A stretch of 64,000 nt of DNA, taken from Chitinimonas taiwanensis DSM 18899. GTDB taxonomy: Bacteria > Pseudomonadota > Gammaproteobacteria > Burkholderiales > Chitinimonadaceae. Location of the stretch: assembly GCF_900119825.1 (NCBI RefSeq), contig NZ_FPKR01000016.1, forward strand, positions 1 through 64,000, written 5' to 3'. The notes under the pieces were generated by a model, which searched no databases, had not been told where the DNA came from, and saw only the letters and a list, made by a program, of their open reading frames with translations. The translations under genes and the position numbers were made by a program. The first letter of the stretch is position 1. Each line of letters opens with the position of its first letter. Of this stretch, positions 54,386 to 64,000 are shown piece by piece.

Positions 54386-55197
54386 AAACCCGTGTGCTGA
54401 CCGCGCTGCTCTTGCTGCCTGCGGTCCTGGCGGCCCTGTTTCTCGACCCGCCCCTGGTCTGGGGCGGCTTCGCCCTGTTTGCACTGAGTTTTGGCGCTTG
54501 GGAATGGGCGCGCTTTGCCCGTTTCGACCGGGCCGAGCAGGGTGTATTCATCGCCGCTTTTGTGCTGCTGGGCGTCGCCTGGCTGCTGTTGCCGCTGGCC
54601 AAGAGCTGGGCGCCGCTGCTGGATGCGTTTGCCCTGCTGTTCTGGCTGTTGGCGGTGCCGCTCTGGCTGCGCCAGAAATGGACACTCAAGCATAAATGGT
54701 CGTCAGCGCTGCTTGGCTGGCTGATCCTGCTGGCTGCGCTGGCCGCCGTCACCCGCTTCCGTGAAATGCAACAAGGCCCGTTGGTCCTGCTGCTGGTGTT
54801 GGCGATTGCCTGGGTGGCTGATATCGCTGCCTACTTTGCTGGCCGTGCCTTCGGGCGCCGCAAGCTGGCGCCCAGCATCAGCCCCGGTAAGAGCTGGGAG
54901 GGCGTGTATGGCGCGCTGGTAGCCGTCAGTGTCTACCTGGTCACCCTGCAGCAGTTGGGCGCACCCTTGGTGTCGCAGCTGCCGCTCTGGCTGTTGCTGC
55001 CGCTCGGTTGGGCGCTGACCGCGGTCAGCGTGGTCGGCGATCTGTTCGAATCGCTGCTCAAGCGTCAGGTGGGGCTCAAGGATTCCAGCAATCTGCTGCC
55101 CGGCCACGGCGGTGTGCTCGACCGCGTCGACAGCCTGCTGGCTCTGGCGCCGGTGGCAGCCGCACTACTCTTCGTCTACGCACTCGCCCTGGCCTAA
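54379..55197 (+). CDS. cdsA: Phosphatidate cytidylyltransferase
   Basis: 272 residues; its ATG lies inside the uppS end. About eight membrane segments and the C-terminal signature KDSSNLLPGHGGVLDRVDSL with the conserved Asp residues. Makes CDP-diacylglycerol for phospholipid synthesis. Confidence 0.96.
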   Translation: MLKTRVLTALLLLPAVLAALFLDPPLVWGGFALFALSFGAWEWARFARFDRAEQGVFIAAFVLLGVAWLLLPLAKSWAPLLDAFALLFWLLAVPLWLRQKWTLKHKWSSALLGWLILLAALAAVTRFREMQQGPLVLLLVLAIAWVADIAAYFAGRAFGRRKLAPSISPGKSWEGVYGALVAVSVYLVTLQQLGAPLVSQLPLWLLLPLGWALTAVSVVGDLFESLLKRQVGLKDSSNLLPGHGGVLDRVDSLLALAPVAAALLFVYALALA

Positions 55198-55215
55198 TTG
55201 TTGGATTCCCTGCCC

Positions 55216-56412
55216 ATGGCTTCTCCGCTTCAGCGCCTTACCATTCTTGGCTCCACCGGCAGCATTGGCCTTAGCACGCTGGATGTGGTGGCGCGCCATC
55301 CCGATCGCTACCAGGTCTTTGCCCTGTCGGCACATGGTCAGCTCGACAAGCTGGTCGCTCAGTGCGCGCAGTTCCGCCCGCGCCATGCGGTGCTGGCCGA
55401 TCCGGCCCGCCTACCCGAGCTGCGCGAGCGGCTGGCTGTGGCCGGTCTAGGCGATATCGAGGCCTCAGCGGGCGTGCAGGCGTTGGAATATGTGGCCAGC
55501 CATGCTGAAGTTGACGCCGTGATGGCAGCGATTGTCGGCGCGGCCGGCATGCGCCCCACGCTGGCGGCCGCACGCGCTGGCAAGCGTGTACTGCTGGCCA
55601 ATAAAGAAACCCTGGTCATGGCCGGCCGCCTGTTCATGGATGCGGCGCGCGAGGGTGGTGCGACCTTGCTGCCTATCGACAGCGAGCACAATGCGATCTA
55701 TCAATGCCTGCCGCAGCCCTTCAATGATCAGCCTGCCCAAGGTGTGCAGCGTATTCTGCTGACGGCCTCGGGTGGTCCTTTCCGACAGTTCAGCGCCGAG
55801 CAGCTGCGCGAGGTGACGCCCGCGCAGGCGGTCAAGCACCCGAACTGGTCGATGGGGCGCAAGATCTCGGTCGATTCCGCCAGCTTGATGAACAAGGGTC
55901 TCGAAGTCATCGAGGCGCGCTGGCTGTTCGATCTGCAGCCCGAGCGCATCGCGGTGGTCGTGCATCCGCAGAGCGTGATCCATTCCATGGTCGAGTATGT
56001 GGATGGCTCGGTGCTGGCTCAGCTCGGCAATCCTGATATGCGTACTCCTATCGCCTATGGCCTGGCCTGGCCTGAACGTATTGACGCCGGGGTCGCCTCG
56101 CTCGACCTGTTCCAGATTGCCCGGCTGGATTTCGAGCAACCCGATACCGAACGTTTTCCCTGTCTGGCGCTGGCCTTCGAGGCGCTGCGCCTGGCCGGTG
56201 CGGCGCCGGCTGTGCTGAATGCGGCCAATGAAGAGGCGGTGGCGGCCTTCCTGGATGCGCGCATCGGCTTTACCGATATCGCAGGCCTGAATGAGGCCGC
56301 CCTGCGTAGCGTGAGTGCCGCTTTCGATGCCGACTCGCTGGACAGCCTGATTGCAGCCGATGCGAGCGCGCGCGAGTTTGCCCGCGGCTGGCTCAGCCAG
56401 CACGGGCATTGA
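55216..56412 (+). CDS. dxr: 1-deoxy-D-xylulose 5-phosphate reductoisomerase
   Basis: 398 residues from ATG 55216; an in-frame TTG at 55198 is less likely. NADPH motif [47 protein letters not shown] (metal Asp and Glu) and [27 protein letters not shown]. First committed step of the MEP isoprenoid pathway, feeding uppS. Confidence 0.97.
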   Translation: MASPLQRLTILGSTGSIGLSTLDVVARHPDRYQVFALSAHGQLDKLVAQCAQFRPRHAVLADPARLPELRERLAVAGLGDIEASAGVQALEYVASHAEVDAVMAAIVGAAGMRPTLAAARAGKRVLLANKETLVMAGRLFMDAAREGGATLLPIDSEHNAIYQCLPQPFNDQPAQGVQRILLTASGGPFRQFSAEQLREVTPAQAVKHPNWSMGRKISVDSASLMNKGLEVIEARWLFDLQPERIAVVVHPQSVIHSMVEYVDGSVLAQLGNPDMRTPIAYGLAWPERIDAGVASLDLFQIARLDFEQPDTERFPCLALAFEALRLAGAAPAVLNAANEEAVAAFLDARIGFTDIAGLNEAALRSVSAAFDADSLDSLIAADASAREFARGWLSQHGH

Positions 56413-56501
56413 GTGGACGAACGCACCACGCCCAATCCAGTCTACTGCAGGTGTACTAGGCCGTCCCGTGTTTGGGCGGCCGTGCTTCGAGAGGTTTGAG
56501 T

Positions 56502-57854
56502 ATGTCTATCCTGATTACCCTGCTGGCCTTCGCTCTGGCGATCGGTGTGCTGGTCACCGTGCATGAATTTGGTCACTACTGGGTGGCGCGTCGTTGCGGC
56601 ATCAAGGTGCTGACTTTCTCGATCGGCTTTGGCAAGCCGCTGCTCAAATGGCAGCGCGGCGAGACGCAATGGCAGCTGGCGGCGATTCCGCTCGGCGGCT
56701 ATGTGCGTATGCTGGATGAGCGTGAAGCGCCGGTCGCCGAGGTGGAGCTTGCGCGCGCCTTCAATCGCCAGACGGTGGGCAAGCGCATCGCCGTGGTGGC
56801 GGCTGGCCCGATCGCCAACTTCCTGCTCGCCATCCTCGTCTACTGGGCCATCTTCCTGAATGGCGTGGAAGTGCTGACACCGCGCATCGGTAGCGTCGCG
56901 CCGGCAACCATGGCAGCCGAAGCGGGCTTTCTGCCTGGTGACACGCTGAACCGCATCGATGGTGAGGAGATCGAGAGCTGGGCTGCTGCCCGCCTGAGTC
57001 TGATCGAGCGCGCGGCCGCCAAGGCGCGCGTGCAAGTGGAAGTCAGCCGCCCGAATGGTGGCGTGGTCAATCGCGAACTGGATTTCGCCCAGATCGACAA
57101 GGAATGGATCGATGGCGATCTGGCTGGCCGCATCGGCCTGTCCATCGCGGTCTATCGGCATGAGTTGGGTGCGCTGCTGCCGGATGGCGCGGCGGCCCAG
57201 GCGGGCCTGCGTGCTGGTGACCGACTCTGGAAGGTGGGCGAGCAGGCGACGCCTGATTGGGTTAGTTTCGCGGCGGCGATTCGTGCCCGCCCGGATCAGG
57301 CAACCGAGATTACGGTCTTGCGCGATGGCGCGCCGCTGACCGTGAAGCTGCGCCCGAAGGCGGTACAGGATGGCGAGGCGCGTATTGGTCGTATCGGTGC
57401 GGCCCCGGCCGTGGATATCGAGGCCATGCAGTCGCTGCGTAAGCCGGTGCAATACGGCGTGTTCTCCGCGCTCGCTCAGTCGCTGCAGCAGACCTGGACC
57501 ACCACGGCGCTGTCCCTGAAGATGATGTGGCGCATGCTGACCGGCAATGTCTCGGTCAAGCAGCTGTCCGGCCCAGTGGCGATTGCCGATTATGCGGGCC
57601 AGAGTGCGCAATATGGCCTGCGCGCCTATCTGGAGTTTCTCTGCCTGATCAGCATCAGTCTCGGGGTGATGAACCTGCTGCCTGTGCCGGTGCTGGACGG
57701 CGGTCATTTGATGTATTATTTCGCCGAAATTTTGCGGGGCCGGCCCTTGTCGGAGCGCGCCATGGAACTCGGGCAGCGCGTGGGCGTCGGACTCCTCGCG
57801 GCCTTGATGGTTGTGGCAGTGTTCAACGACCTCACGCGCTTGGTCGGCAGCTGA
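56502..57854 (+). CDS. rseP: RIP metalloprotease RseP
   Basis: 450 residues from ATG 56502. Zinc motif VTVHEFGHYWVARRCG in helix 1, GGYVRMLDER, two PDZ domains around 110-190 and 200-290, and the C-terminal helix pair with NLLPVPVLDGGHL supplying the third zinc ligand. Intramembrane cleavage of anti-sigma factors and signal-peptide remnants. Upstream gap contains GGCCGTCCCGTGTTTGGGCG without a clear promoter. Confidence 0.96.
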   Translation: MSILITLLAFALAIGVLVTVHEFGHYWVARRCGIKVLTFSIGFGKPLLKWQRGETQWQLAAIPLGGYVRMLDEREAPVAEVELARAFNRQTVGKRIAVVAAGPIANFLLAILVYWAIFLNGVEVLTPRIGSVAPATMAAEAGFLPGDTLNRIDGEEIESWAAARLSLIERAAAKARVQVEVSRPNGGVVNRELDFAQIDKEWIDGDLAGRIGLSIAVYRHELGALLPDGAAAQAGLRAGDRLWKVGEQATPDWVSFAAAIRARPDQATEITVLRDGAPLTVKLRPKAVQDGEARIGRIGAAPAVDIEAMQSLRKPVQYGVFSALAQSLQQTWTTTALSLKMMWRMLTGNVSVKQLSGPVAIADYAGQSAQYGLRAYLEFLCLISISLGVMNLLPVPVLDGGHLMYYFAEILRGRPLSERAMELGQRVGVGLLAALMVVAVFNDLTRLVGS

Positions 57855-57921
57855 TTCAGCTGTTGATCCCATCCTCAATCACCGGTGCCGTCACCGCCTG
57901 TTGGCGGCGCCAGATTTGTTT

Positions 57922-60210
57922 ATGAAACCGACCTCGATCTCCCTCGCCCTGCTGGCCGTGTTCGGCCTCGCCACTCCCGCTTACGCATTCGAACCCTTTG
58001 TCATCAAGGAAATCCGCGTCGAAGGCATCCAGCGCACCGAAGCCGGTACGGTTTTCAACTATCTGCCGGTGAAGGTCGGCGATAGGATGGACGACGAGAA
58101 GGCACAGGCCGCCGTCAAGGCCCTGTTTGCCACCGGCTTCTACCGCGATGTGCGCATCGAGGCCGATCAGGACGTGCTGGTGGTGGCCTTGGACGAGCGT
58201 CCGGTGATTGCTGCGATCCAGATCAATGGCGCCAAGGAATTCGAATCCGATCAGCTGCTGAAGGCACTGCGCGAGAATGGTCTGGCCGAGAGCCGCACCT
58301 TCGACCAGTCGGTGCTTGGCTCGGCCGAGCAGGAACTCAAGCGCCAGTACTACAGCCGCGGCAAGTATTCGGTGCAGATCAAGACCACGGTCACCCGCCT
58401 GGAGCGCAACCGGGTCTCGATTGGCTTCGATATCTCCGAAGGCCTGGTCGCCACCATCAAGCAGATCAATCTGGTCGGCAACGAGACCTATAAGGAAAGT
58501 GAGCTCAAGGACAGCTTCCAGCTCAATACCGGCGGCTGGTTCTCCTGGTTTACCAAGTCCGATCAGTATTCCAAGCCCAAGCTGCAAGCCGACATTGAAG
58601 CCTTGCGCTCCTTCTATCTCGATAACGGCTACCTGGAATTCAATATCAATTCCCAGCAGGTCGCGCTGTCTGATGACAAGAAGGACATGTTCCTGACCGT
58701 CAATCTGGAAGAGGGTAAGCAGTTCACCGTCAGCGCGGTGCGCTTTGCTGGCGACCTGATCGTGCCTGAGGCGGAGCTGGCCAAGCTGGTTGATATCAAG
58801 CCGGGCGAGGTGTTCTCGCGCGCCAAGATCAATGCGGCCACCGAGCAGATTTCCGACCGCCTGGCCAATGAGGGCTATGCCTTCGCCAATATCAATGCGG
58901 TGCCCGAGATCAACCAGGAAAAGTCGCAGGCCGCCTTTACCTTCTATGTCGATCCGGGCCGCAAGACCTATGTGCGCCGCGTGAATATCAGCGGTAACAC
59001 CCGCACTCGCGACGAAGTGATCCGCCGCGAGCTGCGTCAGCTGGAGGCCGCGCCGTTTGCCGGCTGGAAGATCAAGCGTTCCAAGGAGCGTCTCGATCTG
59101 CTTGGCTACTTCTCGGAAGTGAATATCGACACTCCGCTGGTGGCCGATAGCACTGACCAGGTCGATGTGAACGTGACCGTGGTCGAGAAGCAGACCGGCA
59201 ATATCCAGGTGGGTGCCGGCTACTCGCAGTCCGAGGGCATGGTGCTGTCGGGCTCGATTGCTCAGGCCAATATCTTCGGTAGCGGCAAATATCTGAAGCT
59301 GGAGCTGAACACCAGCTCGAGCAGCCGTGTGTATGCGCTGTCCTTCACCAACCCGTATGCGACGCCCGATGGCGTGTCGCGTGGCTTCGATATCTACAAG
59401 CGCAGCTACGATGCGTCCGAGTCGAGCACCTCGATCGGCGCCTATCTGAACGATACCGTGGGTCTGGGCATGCGCTGGTCGGTGCCAGTGTCTGAGTACG
59501 ATAGCGTCAATTTTGGCCTGACTGGCGAGCGCTCCAAGCTCACCGTCTACCAGAACAGCCCGCAACGCTATATCGACTTCGTGAACAAGAACGGCGATAC
59601 CAATCTGACCTTCCTGGGTACGGCTGGCTGGGCGCGCGATACGCGCGACAGCGCACTCTTCCCCACTCGTGGCCGCCTGATGACGGTCAGCGGCGAAGTG
59701 GCCCTGCCTGGCGGCGATATCCAGTACGCCAAGCTGACCGCCCAACATCAGTGGTTTGTGGCACTGAACAAGACCTTCACCTTCCTGTGGAATGTGGAAG
59801 CCGGTATCGGCAAGGGCTATAGCGGCGATACACTGCCGTTCTACTCGAGCTTCTTCGCCGGTGGCGTGGGCTCGGTGCGTGGCTATGAGAGCTCCAGCCT
59901 GGGTCGTGTCGACTCGGCCGGCAATAATCTCGGCGGTAACCGCCGCCTGGTCAGCAATCTGGAGTTGCTGCTGCCCATGCCGGGCATGAAGAACGACAAA
60001 TCTGTGCGCTTGTCCGCCTTTGTGGACGGCGGTAGTGTCTGGGGCGAGGGGCAGAAGTTTGCGCTTGACGACCTGCGCTACTCGACCGGCGTGGCGCTGA
60101 GCTGGCTGGCACCGGTGGGGCCGATGAAGTTCAGCTATGCCAAACCCCTGAATGCCAAGGCCGACGATAAACTCGAGCGCTTCCAGTTCTCGCTTGGCCA
60201 GATTTTCTGA
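57922..60210 (+). CDS. bamA: Outer membrane protein assembly factor BamA
   Basis: 762 residues from ATG 57922; the frame overlaps the rseP end upstream but the signal peptide MKPTSISLALLAVFGLATPA starts here. Five POTRA domains to about residue 420 (FVIKEIRVEGIQRTEAGTVF is the first strand), then a 16-strand barrel with the VRGYESSSLG lock motif near 655 and a final strand ending in Phe. Central subunit of the complex that folds the porins encoded at 28-32 kb. Confidence 0.97.
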   Translation: MKPTSISLALLAVFGLATPAYAFEPFVIKEIRVEGIQRTEAGTVFNYLPVKVGDRMDDEKAQAAVKALFATGFYRDVRIEADQDVLVVALDERPVIAAIQINGAKEFESDQLLKALRENGLAESRTFDQSVLGSAEQELKRQYYSRGKYSVQIKTTVTRLERNRVSIGFDISEGLVATIKQINLVGNETYKESELKDSFQLNTGGWFSWFTKSDQYSKPKLQADIEALRSFYLDNGYLEFNINSQQVALSDDKKDMFLTVNLEEGKQFTVSAVRFAGDLIVPEAELAKLVDIKPGEVFSRAKINAATEQISDRLANEGYAFANINAVPEINQEKSQAAFTFYVDPGRKTYVRRVNISGNTRTRDEVIRRELRQLEAAPFAGWKIKRSKERLDLLGYFSEVNIDTPLVADSTDQVDVNVTVVEKQTGNIQVGAGYSQSEGMVLSGSIAQANIFGSGKYLKLELNTSSSSRVYALSFTNPYATPDGVSRGFDIYKRSYDASESSTSIGAYLNDTVGLGMRWSVPVSEYDSVNFGLTGERSKLTVYQNSPQRYIDFVNKNGDTNLTFLGTAGWARDTRDSALFPTRGRLMTVSGEVALPGGDIQYAKLTAQHQWFVALNKTFTFLWNVEAGIGKGYSGDTLPFYSSFFAGGVGSVRGYESSSLGRVDSAGNNLGGNRRLVSNLELLLPMPGMKNDKSVRLSAFVDGGSVWGEGQKFALDDLRYSTGVALSWLAPVGPMKFSYAKPLNAKADDKLERFQFSLGQIF

Positions 60211-60256
60211 TTCAGCCTGCTTTTCAGTACTGATTCGCTACAAAGAGGTAGTCATC

Positions 60257-60748
60257 GTGAAACGCCTGCTCAGCCTATTGCTTTCCACCACCTTGCTGGC
60301 GCCCGCCATGGCCCAGGACATCAAGGTCGGCTTCGTCAATCTCGACCGCATCCTGCGCGAGTCTGGCCCTGCCGTGAAGGCCACCAAGAAGCTGGAAAAG
60401 GAATTCGCCGCGCGCGAGAGCGAGCTGAAGAAGGTGACCGAGCAGGCGCGCGCGCGCCAGGTCGAACTCGACAAGGGCGGCCTGACCATGGCCGAGACCG
60501 ACCGCCGCAATAAGGAGCGTGAACTCATCAAGCTGCAGCAGGACCAGACCCGTATGCAGCGCGAGTTCCGCGAAGACCTGAATGTACGCCGCAATGAAGA
60601 ACTCTCGGGCATCCAGGAACGTGTTTACAACACGATCCAGCAGATCGCCGCGGCCGAGAAATTCGATGCCATCCTGCAAGAAGCCGTTTACATCAATCCC
60701 AAGCTCGACATCACCGAAAAGGTGTTGAAGGCCTTGGCTGATAAGTAA
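60257..60748 (+). CDS. OmpH/Skp family periplasmic chaperone
   Basis: 163 residues from GTG 60257 with AAAGAGGTAG upstream. Signal peptide ending APAMA, then QDIKVGFVNLDRILRESGPA. A long charged coiled coil (about 40-120) and a C-terminal strand make the Skp tentacle layout. Carries unfolded outer-membrane proteins to BamA, its upstream neighbour. Confidence 0.93.
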   Translation: MKRLLSLLLSTTLLAPAMAQDIKVGFVNLDRILRESGPAVKATKKLEKEFAARESELKKVTEQARARQVELDKGGLTMAETDRRNKERELIKLQQDQTRMQREFREDLNVRRNEELSGIQERVYNTIQQIAAAEKFDAILQEAVYINPKLDITEKVLKALADK

Positions 60749-60751
60749 GCC

Positions 60752-61789
60752 ATGCCGTCCTATCGGCTGTCCGATTTCATCGCCCGTTTCGGCGGCGAGT
60801 TGCTGGGTGCAGACGTGGAGATCCAGCAGGTTGCCACGCTGGAAGCTGCAGGCAGCACCCAGATCGCCTTTCTTGCCAATCCCAAGTACGCGCGCCAGCT
60901 GGCCGAAACGGCCGCCGGCGCCATCGTGCTGGGCGATAAAGCGCGTGCACTGACCGATAAGCCACGCATCGTGGCGGCCAACCCCTATCTGTATTTCGCG
61001 CAGATTTCCACCTTGCTCAACCCGCCGCGTCGTCCCGCGCCAGGCATCCATCCGAGTGCGGTGATTGCAGCCGGTGCGCAGATCGACCCGAGTGCGGCCA
61101 TCGGCCCCTTTGTCAGCGTGGGCGAGGGTAGCCGTATCGGTGCAGACTGCGTGCTGGCTGCCGGCGTGCAGCTTGGCGCGGATGTGCAACTGGGTGCGGC
61201 GAGCTGGCTGCATGCGAATGTGGTGGTCGGCGACAGCTGCCAGCTTGGTGAGCGCGTGATCGTGCACCCGAATGCGGTGATCGGTGCCGACGGTTTTGGC
61301 AATGCCTGGACCGGTGAGGCCTGGTACAAGATTCCCCAGATCGGCCGCGTGCTGATCGGCAATGATGTTGAGATCGGTGCGTCGACCACCATTGATCGTG
61401 GTGCGCTCGGCGATACCGTGCTGGAGGACGGCGTAAGGCTGGATAATCAGATTCAGATTGCCCACAACGTACATATCGGTAAACACACCGCCATGGCCGG
61501 CTGTGTCGGTGTGGCCGGCTCCACCCGCATCGGTGCCTATTGCACCTTTGGCGGCAGCGCGATGATCCTCGGTCATCTGGATATCGCCGATAAGGTCAAT
61601 GTGATGGCCGGCACGCTGGTGGGCAAATCCATCCTCAAGGCTGGCACCTATGTCGGCCAGTATCCGGTGCAAAGCCATGAAGACTGGCTGGCCAATGCCG
61701 CGCATCTGCGCCGCTTGGACGGCATGGCGACACGCCTGAAAGAACTTGAACGTAAAGTCGGCCGCTTCGATGCCGACCAGGGAGAATGA
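60752..61789 (+). CDS. lpxD: UDP-3-O-acylglucosamine N-acyltransferase
   Basis: 345 residues, 3 bases after the ompH stop. N-terminal uridine-binding domain, then hexapeptide repeats forming a left-handed helix; catalytic His in [20 protein letters not shown]. Third step of lipid A synthesis. Confidence 0.97.
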   Translation: MPSYRLSDFIARFGGELLGADVEIQQVATLEAAGSTQIAFLANPKYARQLAETAAGAIVLGDKARALTDKPRIVAANPYLYFAQISTLLNPPRRPAPGIHPSAVIAAGAQIDPSAAIGPFVSVGEGSRIGADCVLAAGVQLGADVQLGAASWLHANVVVGDSCQLGERVIVHPNAVIGADGFGNAWTGEAWYKIPQIGRVLIGNDVEIGASTTIDRGALGDTVLEDGVRLDNQIQIAHNVHIGKHTAMAGCVGVAGSTRIGAYCTFGGSAMILGHLDIADKVNVMAGTLVGKSILKAGTYVGQYPVQSHEDWLANAAHLRRLDGMATRLKELERKVGRFDADQGE

Positions 61790-61790
61790 G

Positions 61791-62285
61791 ATGAGCGATA
61801 CCCAAGTACAGAGCTTAGAAACCATGGATATCCAGGGCATCCTGGATCATCTGCCGCACCGCTTTCCCTTTCTGCTGATCGACCGGATCACTGAACTCGT
61901 ACCGGGCGAGCGCGTGGTGGCGCTGAAGAATGTGTCCTACAACGAGCCCTTCTTCGTCGGCCACTTCCCCAAGTACCCGGTTATGCCCGGTGTGCTGATC
62001 GTGGAAGCGATGGCCCAGGCTGCTGGCGTGCTGAGCTTCCGCACCACTGGCGACAAACCGAAGGACGGCTTTCTCTACCTGTTCGCCGGCATCGATAATG
62101 TGCGCTTCAAGTCGCAGGTCACGCCAGGCGACCAGATGCTGATCGAGGTGAAGATCGAGCGCCGCGTGCGCAATATCTGGAAGTACAAGGCGGTGGCACG
62201 GGTGAACGGCAATGTGGTGGCCGAGGCCGACCTGATGTGCGCCCAGGTGCCGACCAATGCTGCACCGGCCACCCCGGCCGCCTGA
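61791..62285 (+). CDS. fabZ: 3-hydroxyacyl-ACP dehydratase FabZ
   Basis: 164 residues from ATG 61791, one base after lpx[14 protein letters not shown], then [20 protein letters not shown] with the catalytic His and, downstream, Glu in the hot-dog helix. Dehydrates hydroxyacyl-ACP, balancing hydroxymyristate use in lipid A. Confidence 0.97.
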   Translation: MSDTQVQSLETMDIQGILDHLPHRFPFLLIDRITELVPGERVVALKNVSYNEPFFVGHFPKYPVMPGVLIVEAMAQAAGVLSFRTTGDKPKDGFLYLFAGIDNVRFKSQVTPGDQMLIEVKIERRVRNIWKYKAVARVNGNVVAEADLMCAQVPTNAAPATPAA

Positions 62286-62295
62286 GGAGCTTCAT

Positions 62296-63072
62296 ATGGC
62301 ACGCATACATGCCAGTGCCGTGGTGCACCCCGGCGCACGTCTGGCCGACGATGTGGAAATCGGCCCCTTCAGCCTGATCGGCGAGCATGTCGAGATCGGG
62401 GCCGGTACGCGCGTTGGTCCGCACTGCGTGATCGATGGCCACACGCGCATCGGTCGCAATAATGTGTTTCACGGCTCGGCCCATATTGGTTGCGAGCCGC
62501 AGGACAAGAAATACCAGGGCGAGCCGACCCAGCTAGTGATTGGCGACGGCAATAGCGTCTATCAGTTCGTCACCATCTCCACCGGCACGGTGCAGGACCA
62601 GGGCATCACCAGCCTGGGCGATGACAACTGGATCATGGCCTATGTGCATATCGCCCACGATTGCCGCATTGGTAGCCATACCATCCTGGCCAATAACGCC
62701 ACGGTGGCCGGCCATGTGCATCTGGGCGACTATGTGTTCCTCGGCGGTTTCACCACCATCCACCAGTTCTGCAAGATTGGTGCGCATGCGATGACCGCCT
62801 TTACTGCCGCGGTTGCGCAGGATATCCCGCCCTATGTGACGGCAGCTGGCAACCGTGCCGCCCCGGCTGGCATCAATAGCGAGGGCCTGAAGCGTCGTGG
62901 CTTTACGGCGGAGCAGATTCTCGAGATCAAGCGCGCCTATAAGCTCATCTATCGCCAGAATCTGGCGCTGGACGACGCTTTGGCCCAGATCACCGAGCGT
63001 GCAGCCGCGCACCCTGAGCTGCAGGCCTTTGTCGATTTCATCCCTACCGCCAGCCGTGGCCTGATCCGCTAA
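62296..63072 (+). CDS. lpxA: UDP-N-acetylglucosamine acyltransferase
   Basis: 258 residues from ATG 62296 with GAGGAG. Hexapeptide repeats from [20 protein letters not shown]; catalytic His in [16 protein letters not shown]-terminal helices with [14 protein letters not shown]. First step of lipid A synthesis. Confidence 0.97.
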   Translation: MARIHASAVVHPGARLADDVEIGPFSLIGEHVEIGAGTRVGPHCVIDGHTRIGRNNVFHGSAHIGCEPQDKKYQGEPTQLVIGDGNSVYQFVTISTGTVQDQGITSLGDDNWIMAYVHIAHDCRIGSHTILANNATVAGHVHLGDYVFLGGFTTIHQFCKIGAHAMTAFTAAVAQDIPPYVTAAGNRAAPAGINSEGLKRRGFTAEQILEIKRAYKLIYRQNLALDDALAQITERAAAHPELQAFVDFIPTASRGLIR

Positions 63073-63111
63073 GGCGGTTGCGCGGTTTCAATCTTCTGCA
63101 GAAAACATCCC

Positions 63112-64000
63112 ATGCCGTCTGCCCATGACGACAGTCTGTTTGATGGCCACCGCGGCCCCCGTATTGCCATTGTCGCGGGCGAATCGTCCGGTGACGCGCT
63201 TGGCGCGAGCCTGATCGAGGCGGTGCTGCGCCGTCGCCCGGACGTACGCTTCGCAGGCATTGCCGGCCCGAAGATGCAGTCAGCTGGCGCGAAGTCGCTA
63301 TTCCCGATGAGCCGCCTTGCGGTGATGGGCTATGTCGAGGTACTCAAGCGTCTGCGCGAGTTGCTTGGCATTCGTGCCAGCCTGCGCGAGCGCTGCTTGG
63401 CAGAGCGGCCTGACCTCTTCATCGGTATCGACGCGCCCGACTTCAATCTTGGCCTCGAGAAGAAGCTCAAGGACGCCGGCATTCCTACCGTGCACTACTG
63501 CAGCCCATCGATCTGGGCTTGGCGCGGTGAGCGTGTGCACAAGATCAAGGCGGCCACCAGCGAGGTGCTGTGCCTGTTCCCATTCGAGAAGCCGCTGTAC
63601 GACGCCGTAGGCGCCAAGGCGACCTATGTCGGCCACCCGCTGGCCGACAGCATGGCGCTGACGCCCAAGCGCAGCGAGATTCGCGAAACCATCGGGGTTG
63701 GCGAGCAGCAGCTGGTGTTCACCTTTCTGCCCGGCAGCCGGGTCAGCGAGGTCAACTTCCATGCTGAGCTGTTTATCGAAACGGCAAGGCGTCTGCACGC
63801 GCGTTATCCGCAGGCGGTCTTCCTGGTGCCGCTGGTCACGCGCGAAACGCGCGATCTGTTCGATACCGCCCGTTACACCCATAAGGCGCTCGATCTGCCG
63901 CTGCGGCTGATGTTTGGTCACGCCCAGGAAGCGATGCAGGCCGCCGATGTGATCCTGGTCGCCTCTGGCACCGCCACGTTGGAAGCCATGCTGGCCAAGC
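63112..64000 (+). CDS. lpxB: Lipid-A-disaccharide synthase, 5' part (runs off the window)
   Basis: 296 codons are visible from ATG 63112 with no stop before the window ends; the whole enzyme is about 380-390 residues. RIAIVAGESSGDALGASLIE, then GIDAPDFNLGLEKKLKDAGI, HYCSPSIWAWRGERVHKIK, FPFEKPLY and YVGHPLAD are LpxB signatures. Joins UDP-diacylglucosamine and lipid X in lipid A assembly. Confidence 0.97.
   Translation, partial: MPSAHDDSLFDGHRGPRIAIVAGESSGDALGASLIEAVLRRRPDVRFAGIAGPKMQSAGAKSLFPMSRLAVMGYVEVLKRLRELLGIRASLRERCLAERPDLFIGIDAPDFNLGLEKKLKDAGIPTVHYCSPSIWAWRGERVHKIKAATSEVLCLFPFEKPLYDAVGAKATYVGHPLADSMALTPKRSEIRETIGVGEQQLVFTFLPGSRVSEVNFHAELFIETARRLHARYPQAVFLVPLVTRETRDLFDTARYTHKALDLPLRLMFGHAQEAMQAADVILVASGTATLEAMLAK

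Noticed and set aside
57856-59748. 630-codon open frame on the minus strand opposite bamA
   Set aside because: It mirrors bamA's codon bias, has no domain sense, and bamA itself is certain.

Overview
The window looks like chromosomal DNA of a betaproteobacterium, most likely in or near the Neisseriales. Three things point there: EF-P with Arg32 next to the rhamnosyltransferase gene earP, Neisseria-type 16-strand porins, and rpe/gph/trpE gene order. Coding density is high, GC content is high, and ribosome-binding sites are Gram-negative in type. The AT-rich effector/immunity pair at 0.5-3.4 kb stands out from this background. I saw no rRNA, tRNA, CRISPR array or insertion sequence.

Layout. 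(1) 1-3367: end of a type VI secretion VgrG, a two-domain peptidoglycan-hydrolase effector (M23-like plus GH19-like) and a probable periplasmic immunity protein. (2) 3445-6075: unrecognised exported or membrane proteins, one with an in-frame TGA. (3) 6285-16337: nitrate assimilation operon (transporter, PP2C-kinase fusion, nirB, nirD, nasA, cobA). It is preceded by a predicted NtrC site, a sigma54 promoter and a leader RNA with an ANTAR-type hairpin and a terminator. (4) 16584-18905: lipoprotein, efp, earP. (5) 18969-26686: nine tightly coupled genes for a flavin oxidase, DUF1365 protein, Cfa-like methyltransferase, chalcone-isomerase-like protein, MFS carrier, DUF3833 lipoprotein, SDR, SnoaL-like protein and a B12-binding MerR regulator of the CarH/LitR type. 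(6) 26690-32130: mltA and three porins. (7) 32337-44550: a broken-up trp locus (trpC, trpD, trpG, trpE) mixed with leuA, a flavin oxidase, lipoproteins, gph, an SDR and rpe. leuA is preceded by two leucine-rich leader ORFs and trpE by a leader ORF with two Trp codons. (8) 44756-49908: apaG, an ArnD-like protein lacking the usual metal histidines, a four-repeat DUF4397 lipoprotein behind a perfect inverted repeat, an Smr protein and trxB. (9) 50311-64000: the conserved rpsB-tsf-pyrH-frr-uppS-cdsA-dxr-rseP-bamA-ompH-lpxD-fabZ-lpxA-lpxB block for translation and envelope assembly, with lpxB cut off by the window end.

How parts work together. The nitrate genes form a pathway from uptake through reduction to ammonium, with CobA making the siroheme precursor that NirB needs. 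Their leader suggests dual control: nitrogen limitation through NtrC/sigma54, and nitrate through an ANTAR antiterminator encoded elsewhere. The nine-gene cluster looks like a lipid-modification system under a light- or B12-sensing regulator. The amino-acid genes seem to be controlled by translation of leader peptides. The final block supplies lipid A, undecaprenyl phosphate, phospholipid and the outer-membrane protein assembly machinery.

All functional calls rest on reading motifs by eye. No database search was run.
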